Assembly (NCBI RefSeq): GCF_000738775.1
Contig: NZ_JPOC01000007.1
Location: 124,001 to 188,000 of the forward strand
Length of the DNA stretch: 64,000 nt
Origin: Prescottella defluvii
Lineage (GTDB): Bacteria > Actinomycetota > Actinomycetes > Mycobacteriales > Mycobacteriaceae
Direction: 5' to 3'
Positions 62,879-64,000 of this stretch are shown here, in pieces; position 1 is the stretch's first letter, and every line of letters starts with the position of its first letter. The notes under the pieces are model-generated. The model saw nothing but the letters and a program-made list of their open reading frames with translations, ran no database searches and was not told where the DNA came from. A program made the position numbers and the translations under genes.

Positions 62879-63850
62879 TCAGCTCTTCACGCCGCCCGCG
62901 GTGAGACCGGAGACGATGCGACGCTGGAACAGCAGCACCATGATCACCAGTGGGATCGTGACGAGCGTGCCGGCCGCCATGATCGCCGCATACGGCTGCT
63001 CCCACGAGTTGGCGCCGGCGAACCGGGCGATCGCGACGGTGACCGGTTCGGTCTTCTCCGTCGACAGCAGGCTCGCGAGCATGAACTCGTTCCACGTCGC
63101 GATGAACGCGAGGATCGCCGTCGTGAACAGTGCCGGCGCGGCCAACGGCAGGATCACCAGCCGGAACGCCTGGAACCGGGAGGCGCCGTCGATCCGGGCG
63201 GCCTCCTCGAGCTCCCACGGCAGATCCGACAGGAACGACGTGAGCGTGTAGATCGTCAGCGGCAGCACGAACGAGATGTTCGGGATGATCAACGCCTGGT
63301 ACTGGCCGATCCAGCCGAAGTCGCCGAACAGCTGGAACAGCGGCGTCATCAGCGCGACGGTCGGGAACATCGACGCGCCGAGGATGATGCCGGTGACGAT
63401 GTACTTGCCGCGGAACTCGATCCGGGCGAGCGCGTACGACGCGAACACACCCAGCAGCAGGCCGACGGCCGTCGTCACCACGCCGATTACGAGGCTGTTG
63501 ACGATCGCGCCGAGGAAGTCGTTGCCCTTGTCCGTGGACAGCGCGGCACGGAAGTTGTCGAGCGTGAGGTACGTGGGCCACGGTGTGGTGTCGAAGGTGT
63601 GGTCGACCTGCCGGAACGCGGTGACGACCATCCAGTAGAACGGCGCCAGACCCCAGATCAGGATGATCGCGACACCCAGGTAGGTGCGGGCCGTCTTGCC
63701 GCGGTCGGTGCGCCGGCGCGGCTTGGTGACAGCCGTCGAGGTCTCGGCTTCGGGTGGGGGAGCGACGGCGGTGGCGACCGTCGTGGGCACCGACGCGGTG
63801 GATTCCACCGAGTCCTCGTCGAGGTCCTCGGGCTTGCTGTGGCGTCCCAT
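62879..63850 (-). CDS. sugB: Carbohydrate ABC transporter permease (SugB-like), 323 aa
   Basis: A MalG/SugB-type inner-membrane permease. After an unusual cytoplasmic N-terminus of about 55 residues rich in Thr, Pro and Glu come six membrane segments and the EAA loop ELEEAARIDGASRFQAFRLVILPLAAP that docks with the ATPase. It is most similar in style to SugB of the LpqY-SugABC trehalose importer, though other sugars are possible. ATG 63850 shares its A with the stop of the upstream permease (TGATG). No ATPase gene follows within the operon here, so it may lie on the other side or be shared. Confidence 0.87.
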   Translation of the reverse strand: MGRHSKPEDLDEDSVESTASVPTTVATAVAPPPEAETSTAVTKPRRRTDRGKTARTYLGVAIILIWGLAPFYWMVVTAFRQVDHTFDTTPWPTYLTLDNFRAALSTDKGNDFLGAIVNSLVIGVVTTAVGLLLGVFASYALARIEFRGKYIVTGIILGASMFPTVALMTPLFQLFGDFGWIGQYQALIIPNISFVLPLTIYTLTSFLSDLPWELEEAARIDGASRFQAFRLVILPLAAPALFTTAILAFIATWNEFMLASLLSTEKTEPVTVAIARFAGANSWEQPYAAIMAAGTLVTIPLVIMVLLFQRRIVSGLTAGGVKS

Positions 63851-64000
63851 CAACGATCCGCCCCCTTCCGCTGCTCGTCCTGGGTGCGCACCGCATTGGC
63901 GCCGAGGAACTTCACCATCACGAACGCGACGGCGAAGATCAGCAGGAAGATCAATGTCGACAGCGCCGACGCGCTCTGGAAGTTGCCCTGCCGGATGTCG
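63850..64000 (-). CDS. sugA: Carbohydrate ABC transporter permease (SugA-like), C-terminal part
   Basis: Only the last 49 residues are inside the window. They contain NFQSASALSTLIFLLIFAVA followed by FVMVKFLGANAVR, the end of the last membrane segment of a MalF/SugA-type permease. The stop codon overlaps the start of the next permease, as expected for the paired subunits of one importer. Confidence 0.85.
   Translation of the reverse strand, partial: DIRQGNFQSASALSTLIFLLIFAVAFVMVKFLGANAVRTQDEQRKGADR

Noticed and set aside
60313-62904. An 863-codon open frame on the plus strand
   Set aside because: It is the antisense of the third PBP; similar shadows lie opposite the other two PBPs (around 41354-43018 and 55972-57660). 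The composition is Arg/Gly/Leu-rich with no domain.

Overview
The window is high-GC actinobacterial chromosome, most probably Rhodococcus or a close Nocardiaceae relative. This rests on the dense GTG/ATG gene packing, the mycolate-actinomycete gene set, and a 30-48 kb stretch that follows the Mycobacterium tuberculosis order Rv0046c-Rv0058: ino1, PadR, DUF1707 protein, DUF5318 protein, ponA1, GT87 protein, rpsF, ssb, rpsR, rplI, dnaB. Product assignments come from reading the translated sequence; no search was run.

Layout. (1) 1-12.2 kb: a catabolic island with the start of a nitronate monooxygenase, two AMP-forming acyl-CoA ligases, three thiolase-fold enzymes, a PaaN-type aldehyde dehydrogenase, a hotdog thioesterase, a carotenoid-cleavage/lignostilbene-type dioxygenase and a tandem HxlR regulator. 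Two of its promoter regions share a 16-bp element. (2) 12.2-30 kb: accessory and regulatory genes. These are a class II UvrA, an ECF41 sigma factor coupled to a CxxC carboxymuconolactone-decarboxylase-like protein behind a matching promoter, a methyltransferase/NYN cluster, a winged-helix/membrane-protein pair with its operator, a group of unknown proteins including a HEAT-like one, a NarL-type two-component system divergent from an ABC exporter operon, and a luciferase-like oxidoreductase divergent from a TetR regulator with two operators.

(3) 30.4-48 kb: the conserved core. dnaB carries an apparent class 3 intein inserted in its Walker A motif and lies downstream of rpsF-ssb-rpsR-rplI. Two GT87 membrane glycosyltransferases, a DUF2752 protein and a large membrane-anchored beta-propeller-like protein separate it from ponA1, the DUF5318 and DUF1707 proteins, and a PadR-ino1 operon. 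(4) 48-52 kb: an M23 peptidoglycan hydrolase with a candidate MtrA box, then an operon of acyl-CoA dehydrogenase, APH-type kinase and SDR that resembles a split ACAD11/LvaA-LvaC 4-hydroxyacyl-CoA pathway. (5) 52-62.5 kb: an envelope block with two tandem secreted paralogues of unknown function and two further class A penicillin-binding proteins flanking a YtrA-type GntR-ABC operon. The GntR operator is a perfect palindrome. One of these PBPs shares nearly identical DNA tracts with ponA1, which suggests gene conversion. (6) 62.5-64 kb: the end of a LpqY-SugABC-like sugar importer operon, cut by the window edge.

Most striking items: the uncharacterised aromatic/apocarotenoid-type catabolic regulon at the left end, the DnaB class 3 intein with zinc-ribbon-like cysteines inside its homing-endonuclease region, and the PBP-GntR-ABC-PBP envelope module. 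I saw no rRNA, tRNA, CRISPR array, insertion sequence or prophage genes.
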